Part shown: positions 26,009 through 32,037 of the stretch, in pieces
How positions within the stretch are numbered: position 1 is the first letter of the stretch
How the letters are laid out: each line of letters starts with the position of its first letter
Source: Streptomyces sp. SBT349
GTDB lineage: Bacteria > Actinomycetota > Actinomycetes > Streptomycetales > Streptomycetaceae
Direction of reading: 5' to 3'
DNA length: 45,034 bases
Assembly (NCBI RefSeq): GCF_001083795.1
Contig: NZ_LAVK01000015.1
Location: 1 to 45,034, forward strand
Made by a program: the position numbers and the translations under genes
Notes under the pieces: model-generated
The model's input: only the letters and a program-made list of their open reading frames with translations
Databases searched by the model: none
Told to the model about the DNA's origin: nothing

Positions 26009-26653
26009 GGAAAACCCCCTTGGCAGGTGAGGTACCCGAAGCCGGAAACGCTCCGGAGGTCTTCGGGAGTCGGAGAGACGGGGAAGGGGCGCGTGCGCTT
26101 CGGCGCGTGCCGGAGGCCGGAGTGGGTGGGCGGTTCAGGCGGCCCGGCAGCGCGGGCCGCGCGCCGTGTCGCGTCGGCCGCCCCGGCGGCCCCCGCCGCC
26201 CCGGGCGGTCCCGAAGAACGTCCGCATGCCCGACCCCCCGATCACACCCGTCCCTCGACGGCCTCGGCACAGGCGCGGAGCCCGGACACCGGGCACCTGC
26301 CGGTGCTCGGCATCACGACCCCCTCATGTGCTCTCGTCGCCTCCATCCTGCCCGGGGCGATGCCCCGCTGCATTGCCGACCCTCGGCAGTCTTGGCGGGC
26401 TCATCCATGCCGGTTCCGCGCTAAGGAAGCGTCAAGACGCGTCCGGCCCGCGCCCCGGGAGGGGCCGGGCGGGGCCGGCGCGACCCTTGCCCGTCCGGTG
26501 ATGACGTGGTGGTAATGGTGGATTGATTCCGGAATGTGAGTCGGTCCGCTCGACGGGGTGCCGTCCCCGTGGTAGGAAACCGGGATTGTCCTTTTCCGTG
26601 CGTTTGATCTTCCGCGCGGTCCGACCCGTCCCCTTTTCAGAGGTTTTCGCACC
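26009..26653. other. Long divergent intergenic region (flotillin operon / AGCS symporter)
   Basis: This 645-base gap holds the promoters of the leftward flotillin operon and the rightward symporter. Two structured elements are visible: a nested repeat at 26035-26067 and a perfect hairpin GCGGCCCG (26139-26146) / CGGGCCGC (26153-26160). The right third (~26500-26640) is distinctly AT-richer (for example GGTGGATTGATTCCGGAATG) and is where I expect the symporter promoter, but no convincing -35/-10 pair can be fixed. Open frames here have no family-like sequence. I see no gene. Confidence 0.5.
26035..26067 (-). promoter_or_regulatory. Nested inverted repeat in the flotillin leader
   Basis: The outer arms CCCGAAG (26035-26041) and CTTCGGG (26061-26067) and the inner arms CCGGA (26042-26046) and TCCGG (26052-26056) are all exact. 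They form a stem interrupted by a four-base bulge (AGGT) with a 5-base loop. It lies 26 bases upstream of the flotillin ATG. It may be an operator or an mRNA structure next to the ribosome binding site. Confidence 0.4.
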
Positions 26654-28267
26654 GTGGCAAATGAGTCCTGGACCGACACCGTCGACGAGGCCGTCAACGA
26701 CACCTTCGAGCCGGTCACCGAGTTTCTGAGCGATATCGTCTTCTACGACGTCCGCGTATTCGACGCGGATTTCCCCATCATCGTGGGCTGGCTGGTGCTC
26801 GCCGGTCTGATCTTCACGGCGTATTTCGGATTTGTGCAGTTCCGGTATTTGCGGACGGCGGTGCGGTTCGTCAGCGGAAAGTACGAGCAGGAGAACGCGC
26901 CGGGCGAGATCAGCCATTTCCAGGCGCTCACCTCGGCCGTCTCCGGGACGGTGGGCCTGGGCAACATCGCGGGCGTGGCGATCGCGGTCTCCATCGGCGG
27001 GCCGGGGGCCACGTTCTGGATGATCCTGTGCGGCCTCCTGGCCATGGCGACCAAGTTCGTCGAGTGCACCCTGGGCGTGAAGTACCGGGAGATCGACGCG
27101 GAGGGCCGGGTCTCCGGCGGCCCGATGTACTACCTGCGCAAGGGCCTCGCCGAGCGCGGACTGGCCCGGCTGGGCACGGTGCTGTCGTTCGCGTCCGCCG
27201 TGATGATCCTCTTCTTCGGCTTCGTCGGCGGCAACCTCTTCCAGGTCAACCAGAGCCTGGAGCAGCTCACCACCGTCACCGACGACCACACCGACTTCTT
27301 CACCGGCTCCGGCGGGGCCCTGCTGTTCGGCGTGGTCGTCGCCGTTCTCGCCGGCCTGGTCATCATCGGCGGCATCCGGTCCATAGGCCAGGTCACCAGC
27401 CGCCTGGTCCCCGCCATGGCCCTCGTCTACGTCACCGCGTGCCTGATCGTCATCGGGTTCAACGTGGACGCGGTCCCCGACGCCATCGGGACCATCGTGA
27501 GCGGCGCGTTCAGCCCCGAGGGCGTCACGGGCGGCGTGATCGGCGCCCTGATCCAGGGCTTCCGCCGGGCCGCGTTCTCCAACGAGGCGGGCATCGGCTC
27601 CGCGCCCATCGCCCACTCCGCGGTGAAGACCAAGCGCCCGGCCAGCGAGGGCCTGGTCGCGCTGCTGGAGCCGTTCGTCGACACCGTCGTCATCTGCACC
27701 ATGACGGCGCTCACGATCATCATCGCCGGCGGCCCCCTCTACAACGCGGCCCGCGACACCGCCGCGGGGGGTGGCGACCCGGCCGCCGCCGAGCGCATAG
27801 CCGAGGCGGGCGGCGACCCGGGCATCGCCATCACGTCCGACGCCTTCGACACCGCCCTGCCGTGGTTCCCCTGGGTGCTGACCCTGGCCGTCATCCTGTT
27901 CGCGTTCTCCACGATCATCACCTGGGGCTACTACGGCCTCAAGGCGTGGACCCACCTGTTCGGCACGTCGCGGGCCAGCGAGTACCTCTACAAGGGCGTC
28001 TTCTGCCTCATCACCATCGCCGGCGCGCTGCTCTCGCTCGGGACGCTGGTGGACCTGTCGGACTGCTTCCTCTTCCTGGGCGCGGTCTTCAACATCATCG
28101 GCCTGTACCTGCTGGCCCCGGTGGTGAAGAAGGAGCTCAAGCGCGTCCTGGAGTACGTGCGGCGCCGTGACGAGGGCTGGTCCGAGGAGCGGATCGAGGC
28201 GGCCGAGGCCGCCGAGGCCGCGGCGGAGGCCGCGGTGCCGGGGCCGAAGAGCGGCTCCCCCTCCTGA
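26654..28267 (+). CDS. Alanine/glycine:cation symporter (AGCS family)
   Basis: This 537-residue protein has about ten to eleven membrane helices and the AGCS signature region SAVSGTVGLGNIAGVAIAVS (~97-116), where Gly/Asn residues form the ion and substrate site. Other family-like parts are MATKFVECTLGVKYRE, GPMYYLRKGL and FRRAAFSNEAGIGSAPIAHS. It imports alanine, glycine or related amino acids with sodium or protons. The start is GTG at 26654, with AGAGG ten bases upstream. The C-terminal ~30 residues are a cytoplasmic Ala/Glu-rich helix, a normal variable tail. It stands alone, ended by a strong hairpin. Confidence 0.9.
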   Translation: MANESWTDTVDEAVNDTFEPVTEFLSDIVFYDVRVFDADFPIIVGWLVLAGLIFTAYFGFVQFRYLRTAVRFVSGKYEQENAPGEISHFQALTSAVSGTVGLGNIAGVAIAVSIGGPGATFWMILCGLLAMATKFVECTLGVKYREIDAEGRVSGGPMYYLRKGLAERGLARLGTVLSFASAVMILFFGFVGGNLFQVNQSLEQLTTVTDDHTDFFTGSGGALLFGVVVAVLAGLVIIGGIRSIGQVTSRLVPAMALVYVTACLIVIGFNVDAVPDAIGTIVSGAFSPEGVTGGVIGALIQGFRRAAFSNEAGIGSAPIAHSAVKTKRPASEGLVALLEPFVDTVVICTMTALTIIIAGGPLYNAARDTAAGGGDPAAAERIAEAGGDPGIAITSDAFDTALPWFPWVLTLAVILFAFSTIITWGYYGLKAWTHLFGTSRASEYLYKGVFCLITIAGALLSLGTLVDLSDCFLFLGAVFNIIGLYLLAPVVKKELKRVLEYVRRRDEGWSEERIEAAEAAEAAAEAAVPGPKSGSPS

Positions 28268-28290
28268 CCCTGGGCGAGGCGCCCGGCGAG

Positions 28291-28327
28291 ACGGCCCCCG
28301 AGCTGCGACAGCGCGGCCGGGGGCCGT
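28291..28327 (+). terminator. 10-bp GC-rich hairpin after the symporter gene
   Basis: ACGGCCCCCG (28291-28300) and CGGGGGCCGT (28318-28327) are exact reverse complements with a 17-base loop, 24 bases after the AGCS stop, followed by TCCCGTTC. It is a convincing factor-independent terminator of actinomycete type. Confidence 0.7.
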
Positions 28328-28430
28328 TCCCGTTCGCCCCGGCGCCCTCAACGAGTCCGGATTCACCGGGTTGTGACGTCTCGTCCGGGGCACCCGTGAT
28401 GTCCAGGGACGGAAGTCAAGGAGAGTAAGG

Positions 28431-28793
28431 ATGGACACCAAGACCAGGACCGCAGAACGTGTCTTCGACGAGGTGCACATCGGCAAGGGAGCGCGGCCCA
28501 TCGCCCAGCACGGCTTCGTGGCCGTGCGGAACGGGATGCTGGACCTGCTGGGATCGGACCGCCACCTGATCGACAGTGCCCCCGCGAGCCGGGTCAGGGC
28601 GTCGAAGGTCCGGTTCAGCGGCGGCAAGACGCTGGCCCTCAAGGTGAACGGAACCCGGTACAACGTCTCGCCCGGATGGGGCGACCGCGACGGCCGGCTC
28701 ATGCGTCCGGGCCCCGGCCACCCCGAGCGGGTGGAACGCGCGGCCGACGAACTGCTGCGCCTGATCCGGGCGGAGAACGGCGAGCGCGCCTGA
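28431..28793 (+). CDS. Small conserved-looking protein of unknown function
   Basis: This 120-residue protein starts at an ATG with GGAGAGTAAGG directly upstream. It has no signal peptide or membrane helix. The middle has alternating hydrophobic residues (HGFVAVRNGMLDLLGS, VRASKVRFSGGKTLALKVNG, TRYNVSPGW) that suggest a small beta barrel or PH-like fold, closed by a C-terminal amphipathic helix (ERVERAADELLRLIRAE). I do not recognise the family. It lies alone between the symporter and the phosphatase gene. Codon use looks genuine, with G/C in third positions throughout. Confidence 0.65.
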   Translation: MDTKTRTAERVFDEVHIGKGARPIAQHGFVAVRNGMLDLLGSDRHLIDSAPASRVRASKVRFSGGKTLALKVNGTRYNVSPGWGDRDGRLMRPGPGHPERVERAADELLRLIRAENGERA

Positions 28794-28873
28794 GACGCCT
28801 GAGGCACCTGAGACACCTGCCGCGCCCACGCCCCGGCCGCAGGCCGCCCTCGGAAGACCCTCCCCCCGCACGC

Positions 28874-28895
28874 GTTCACAAATAGTTCACCTTCG
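28874..28895 (+). promoter_or_regulatory. Candidate PHO box (PhoP direct repeats) upstream of the Ppx/GppA-like gene
   Basis: Two contiguous 11-base units, GTTCACAAATA (28874-28884) and GTTCACCTTCG (28885-28895), match the Streptomyces PhoP direct-repeat unit whose core is GTTCACC. The site lies 100 bases upstream of a polyphosphate/ppGpp phosphatase-type gene, which makes phosphate control biologically sensible. I cannot place a clear -10 downstream. Confidence 0.5.
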
Positions 28896-28994
28896 TCGGC
28901 CGCATGGGCGACGTCTCGGGGTACGAGACAGGCACGACGACGCGGTGACGGGGGTCGGCGGCGGGCCGTCGGCCCCCGAGGGAGAGGAGAAGGG

Positions 28995-29948
28995 ATGCGG
29001 CGGGCGGGAGTTCTCGATGTCGGGTGCCACAGCGCCCTGTTGACGGTGGCGCGGCGGCGACGCGGGTCCGGCCTGGAGCAGGTGTACAGCCGCAAGGTGC
29101 GGCTGCGGCTGCACCAGGCGCTGGACCACGAGGGGCGCCTGGACGAGTCCGGCGTGGAGAGCGTGCGGCGGGCGGTCGCCCGGGTGGCCGCCGAGGAGCC
29201 GCCGGTGGAGCCGCACGAGGTGTTCGCGTTCGCGACCTCGGTCATCCGGGACGCGCCCAACCGGGAGGAGGTCATCGCGGACGTGAACCGCGCGACCGGC
29301 ACCCGGCTGCGCGTGCTCCCCGGCACCGAGGAGGCCCGGCTGGCGTATGTGGCCGCCCGCCAGTGGGCGGGCACCCCCGAACACCGGCTGCTCGTCCTCG
29401 ACATCGGCGGGGGCACCGTGGAGGTCGCCTCCGGCACCGGCGACCAGCCCCGCGCGGCGCGCTCGCTTCCGCTGGGCGCCCGCCGGATCACCCGTGACCG
29501 GATGCCCGGCGGCGCGGTCCCGGACGAACGGGGACTGGCCGAGACGCGGGACTTCCTGCGGCGGTCCCTCGACGAGGCCGCCCTGCCGACGGCCGCGCCC
29601 GGCGACCGGGTCCTGGCGTGCTCCAAGACGTTCGCGCAACTCGCCCGGCTCACGGCCCACCTGGCCGAGCCCCTGGGCGACGGGCGATGGCTGACCCTCT
29701 CCCGGCTCAGGACCGCGATCCCGCTCCTCGCGGGCATGGACCCCGACCGCCGCGCCGGACTGCCCGGCATCTCCCGGCACCGCGCGGAACAGTCCCTCGC
29801 CGGGGCCCTGGTCGCCGAGGCGCTCCTGGAGACCTGCGGGGTCCACCGGGCGGAGATCTGCGCCTGGTCCACCCGGGAGGGGCTCCTGCTGGAACGCCTC
29901 GCGGCCACCCGGCACGGCGGGAAGCCGCCCCGGGGGCGCCGCGGCTGA
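28995..29948 (+). CDS. Ppx/GppA-family phosphatase (exopolyphosphatase-like)
   Basis: This 317-residue protein has the sugar kinase/actin-like fold of Ppx/GppA enzymes. Motifs are an N-terminal phosphate loop (GVLDVGCHSALLTV), FATSVIRDAPNREEVI, the second phosphate motif LLVLDIGGGTVEVA (~133-146), SLPLGARRITRDRM, and a C-terminal ALVAEALLETCGVHRAEICA plus WSTREGLLLERL. The family hydrolyses polyphosphate or the guanosine pentaphosphate alarmone. The length fits the short two-domain actinobacterial form. The first loop reads GCHS where most members have GSNS/GTNS, so the subgroup is divergent. The ATG has AGGAGAAGGG just before it. A candidate PHO box upstream suggests induction at low phosphate. 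Confidence 0.82.
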   Translation: MRRAGVLDVGCHSALLTVARRRRGSGLEQVYSRKVRLRLHQALDHEGRLDESGVESVRRAVARVAAEEPPVEPHEVFAFATSVIRDAPNREEVIADVNRATGTRLRVLPGTEEARLAYVAARQWAGTPEHRLLVLDIGGGTVEVASGTGDQPRAARSLPLGARRITRDRMPGGAVPDERGLAETRDFLRRSLDEAALPTAAPGDRVLACSKTFAQLARLTAHLAEPLGDGRWLTLSRLRTAIPLLAGMDPDRRAGLPGISRHRAEQSLAGALVAEALLETCGVHRAEICAWSTREGLLLERLAATRHGGKPPRGRRG

Positions 29949-29959
29949 CGGGGCGTCAC

Positions 29960-29991
29960 CCGCCCGGGGCCGCGCCGGTGTGGCCGGGCGG
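29960..29991 (+). terminator. 8-bp hairpin after the phosphatase gene
   Basis: CCGCCCGG (29960-29967) and CCGGGCGG (29984-29991) are exact reverse complements with a 16-base loop, 11 bases after the stop codon. It is a likely terminator, or an attenuator ahead of the DUF5133 gene. Confidence 0.45.
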
Positions 29992-30041
29992 AACCCGGGT
30001 ATCCGCAGCCCAGACCCCCCGGTCACAGAAGGAGACGCGCC

Positions 30042-30260
30042 ATGCTGATGGCCCATCCCGCCGTACTGCGGCACCTCATCGACCAGTACGAGGCCCTGAC
30101 GGCCCTGCACGCCGAGAAGGGCACCGCCGAGGCCCGGCAGCGGTTGGACGACGTCTCCTACACCCTCTGCGTATCCACCGGCACCCGCGACGTCGAATCC
30201 GCGCTGAGCCACGCCCGCGACCGCCTGCGCCGCGCCGGCGGCGTGCCACGCCCCTCCTGA
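30042..30260 (+). CDS. DUF5133 domain-containing protein
   Basis: This 72-residue protein closely follows the Streptomyces DUF5133 pattern (MLMAHPAVLRHLIDQYEAL, RLDDVSYTLCVSTGTRDV, ALSHARDRLRRA). It is helical, cytoplasmic and of unknown function; members are small, multi-copy and found mainly in Streptomyces, which supports the genus call. The ATG has AAGGAG ten bases upstream. It follows the phosphatase gene with a 93-base gap that includes a hairpin. Confidence 0.85.
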   Translation: MLMAHPAVLRHLIDQYEALTALHAEKGTAEARQRLDDVSYTLCVSTGTRDVESALSHARDRLRRAGGVPRPS

Positions 30261-30434
30261 ACGCCGGGGCGTTCAGAGGCTGGTGAGAATCCGCGGGGAC
30301 GGGGTCTTGATCACGGTGTTGGCCGGCCAGGCGTGGACCTACTGGCACCTCGGCCCGGGCCCCGGCCCCGACTTCCTGGACGACGAACGCGGCCACGGGT
30401 GGTCGGCGTCCACGGGCCGCGGCCCGTTCCCGGA
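30261..30434. other. Gap without recognisable gene
   Basis: This stretch lies between DUF5133 and the arsO-like fragment. A rightward open frame from a GTG near 30280 (IRGDGVLITVLAGQAWTYWH) runs into the fragment on the other strand and is not family-like. A leftward reading (VHAWPANTVIKTPSPRIL, ending in a stop near 30274) looks protein-like but is cut off upstream by a stop. Either could be a remnant; I cannot assign it. Confidence 0.3.
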
Positions 30435-30965
30435 TCAGCAGCCACCGGTGCCGCAGCAGCCGCCGTCCGTGTCCTCGCCCCGGGTCTCCGGGCCGTCGAA
30501 GAGGCCCGCCCCGCCGCACACCCCGGTCTCGGGGAGGGTGAGTTCGACGCGTTCGGCGGCCTCGTGGTCGCCCGCGAGGGCGGCGGCGATCGAACGCACC
30601 TGCTCGTAGCCGGTCATGGCGAGGAAGGTGGGGGCGCGGCCGTAGGACTTCATCCCGGCGAGGTAGGCGCCCTCCTCGGGGTGGGACAGTTCCCTGACGC
30701 CGTGGGGGTAGACGGTGCCGCAGGAGTGGACGTTGGGGTCGATCAGCGGCGCCAGCGCGACCGGGGCGGAGAGCCGTTCGTCCAGGCCGAGCCGGATCTC
30801 GGAGAGGAAGGACAGGTCGGGGCGGAAGCCGGTGAGGACGATGACCTGGTCGACGGGCTCGCCGCGGCGGCCGTCCTCGGCGACCAGCACGAGCCGGTCC
30901 CCGTGCCGTTCGACGGCGGTGGTGCGGAAGCCGGTGAGGGCGGAGGCGTGCCCGGCGTCGACGGC
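30435..30965 (-). pseudogene. 3' half of a flavin-dependent oxidoreductase (ArsO-like), 5' truncated
   Basis: The leftward frame encodes about 177 residues of the C-terminal part of a FAD/NAD(P)-dependent oxidoreductase: ALTGFRTTAVERHGDRLVLV, VDQVIVLTGFRPDLSFLSEI, NVHSCGTVYPHGVRELSHPE, PTFLAMTGYEQVRSIAAAL, and a Cys-rich tail (VCGGAGLFDGP ... GGCCGTGGC). This resembles the flavoproteins of actinobacterial arsenic clusters (ArsO-type), whose tail carries thiols. The N-terminal FAD-binding GxGxxG region is absent, and sequence beyond ~30965 belongs to an oppositely directed gene. The right boundary is approximate. The ars link comes from family memory and needs a search. Confidence 0.65.
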
Positions 30966-31120
30966 CGCAGTCCGGGATCTTCCCCGAGAACGCCGCCGGC
31001 CTCGCACTGCACCAGCGGCTGGGCTTCCGTGTCATCGGCACCAGGGAACGCGTCGCCCGCCACCACGGCAGGTGGCGCGACGTGGTCCTGATCGAACGCC
31101 GCAGCCCGGCCGTCGGCTGA
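30966..31120 (+). pseudogene. 3' end of a GNAT acetyltransferase (ArsN1-like), 5' truncated
   Basis: A rightward frame reads SGIFPENAAGLALHQRLGFR, VIGTRERVARHHGRWRDVVL and IERRSPAVG before the TGA at 31118-31120. This is the final ~50 residues of a phosphinothricin/arsinothricin-type GNAT acetyltransferase: PEN...ALHxRxGF, then RWRDVVLLERRS. Motif A (the acetyl-CoA loop) and all N-terminal sequence are missing. The frame meets the truncated flavoprotein head-on at ~30965, so a single deletion seems to have removed both 5' halves and the shared promoter region. Too short for the usual gene finders, it is clear by eye. Confidence 0.68.
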
Positions 31121-31140
31121 GGCGGGTCCGAGGGCCGCGC

Positions 31141-31170
31141 GGCCTGCCCGGCGGTGGTCCCCGGCAGGCC
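31141..31170 (+). terminator. 8-bp hairpin behind the acetyltransferase remnant
   Basis: GGCCTGCC (31141-31148) and GGCAGGCC (31163-31170) are exact reverse complements with a 14-base loop, 20 bases after the remnant's stop. It is probably the original terminator of the lost gene. From 31171 to 31409 I see only three tandem copies of CGGCGGGAT-like sequence near 31300-31325 and no gene. Confidence 0.5.
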
Positions 31171-31409
31171 CGCCCTGAGGCCATGAGGGAAGTCCACATC
31201 GACATCGCGGCGCGACGGCCGGGGTGCTCACCGTCGGGGCCGTTCAGGCGTCGGCTACGTGCGGCGACGCCTGCGCGGTCCGCCCCGGCATGAAGTACCT
31301 CGGCGGGATCGGCGGGATCGGCGGGAGGGCGGCCGCGAGCGATGAGTTCTTCCGCGGCCCGCGGTCATCCAACCGAGAGCCGGCACACGAGACCCCCAGG
31401 AGATCTTCG

Positions 31410-31982
31410 ATGCGCACCCTGATCAGCACCGCCTTCGTCTCGCTCGACGGCGTCATGGAGGCCCCGGGCGGCGAGCCGGGTTACCGCAACTCGGGCTGGA
31501 CCTTCAGGGACATGGAGTTCCTCCCGGAGGCGTACGACATCAAGGGCCGGGAGCAGCGGGAGGCCACCGCGATAGTGCTGGGCCGGGCCAGCTACCAGGC
31601 GTTCAGCCCGGTCTGGCCGGACATGGAGGACTTCTCCGCCTACAAGGTGATGCCGAAGTACGTCGTCTCCACCACCCTCACCGACGAGGACCTGGTGGCG
31701 AACTGGGGCGAGACCACGATCCTGCGGTCGCTCGACGAGGTCGCCGCGCTGAAGGAGACCGAGGGCGGCCCGATCATCGTCCACGGCAGCGCCACCCTCA
31801 ACCGGGACCTCTCGGACGCCGGCCTGATCGACCGTTACCACCTCCTCGTCTTCCCGCTCCTGCTCGGCGCGGGCAAGCGTCTGTTCAGCGACACGGACAA
31901 GGACACCCAGAAGCTGACGCTCGTCGAGCACAAGGCGTACGCCAACGGCCTCCAGATGAACGTCTTCGACGTCGTCCGCTGA
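31410..31982 (+). CDS. Dihydrofolate reductase/RibD C-terminal domain family protein
   Basis: This 190-residue protein is a DHFR-fold reductase: MRTLISTAFVSLDGVMEAPG, AIVLGRASYQAFSPVWP, KYVVSTTLTDEDLVANWGET, GGPIIVHGSATLNRDLSDAG, LIDRYHLLVFPLLLGAGKRL. This family binds NADPH, and its true substrates are mostly unknown; it is not the essential folate enzyme. The ATG at 31410 has CAGGAG eight bases upstream. An in-frame extension to 31224 exists but reads low-complexity sequence (GGIGGIGG), so I reject it. It converges on the MPE-STAND gene with a shared hairpin between. Confidence 0.86.
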   Translation: MRTLISTAFVSLDGVMEAPGGEPGYRNSGWTFRDMEFLPEAYDIKGREQREATAIVLGRASYQAFSPVWPDMEDFSAYKVMPKYVVSTTLTDEDLVANWGETTILRSLDEVAALKETEGGPIIVHGSATLNRDLSDAGLIDRYHLLVFPLLLGAGKRLFSDTDKDTQKLTLVEHKAYANGLQMNVFDVVR

Positions 31983-31989
31983 CCGGCTT

Positions 31990-32019
31990 CCGCGCGCCCC
32001 GCCTCCTTCCGGCGCGCGG
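31990..32019. terminator. 9-bp hairpin between convergent genes
   Basis: CCGCGCGCC (31990-31998) and GGCGCGCGG (32011-32019) are exact reverse complements with a 12-base loop, placed 8 bases after the reductase stop and 19 after the MPE-STAND stop. It is likely a bidirectional terminator. Confidence 0.6.
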
Positions 32020-32037
32020 GCGTACGACCGGGGCCCC

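Noticed and set aside
19916..26515. A 2199-codon open frame on the plus strand opposite the ATPase and flotillin genes
   Set aside because: It is rich in Gly/Arg/Val/Leu/Gln without family motifs and is the expected antisense shadow of high-GC coding DNA. The minus-strand genes have clear domains and ribosome binding sites.
26432..29959. A 1175-codon leftward open frame under the symporter and phosphatase genes
   Set aside because: No recognisable domains. The AGCS, small unknown and Ppx/GppA genes on the other strand explain the region.
30283..30609. Rightward 108-codon frame over the arsO-like fragment
   Set aside because: Most of it is antisense to the flavoprotein tail, and its free N-terminal part matches no family I know.
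31303..31325. Short CGGCGGGAT tandem copies considered as a repeat element
   Set aside because: Only about two and a half copies in GC-rich DNA, with no sign of function.
31224..31409. N-terminal extension of the DHFR-like protein
   Set aside because: Low-complexity sequence with GGIGGIGG, and a good ribosome binding site serves the ATG at 31410, where the fold begins.
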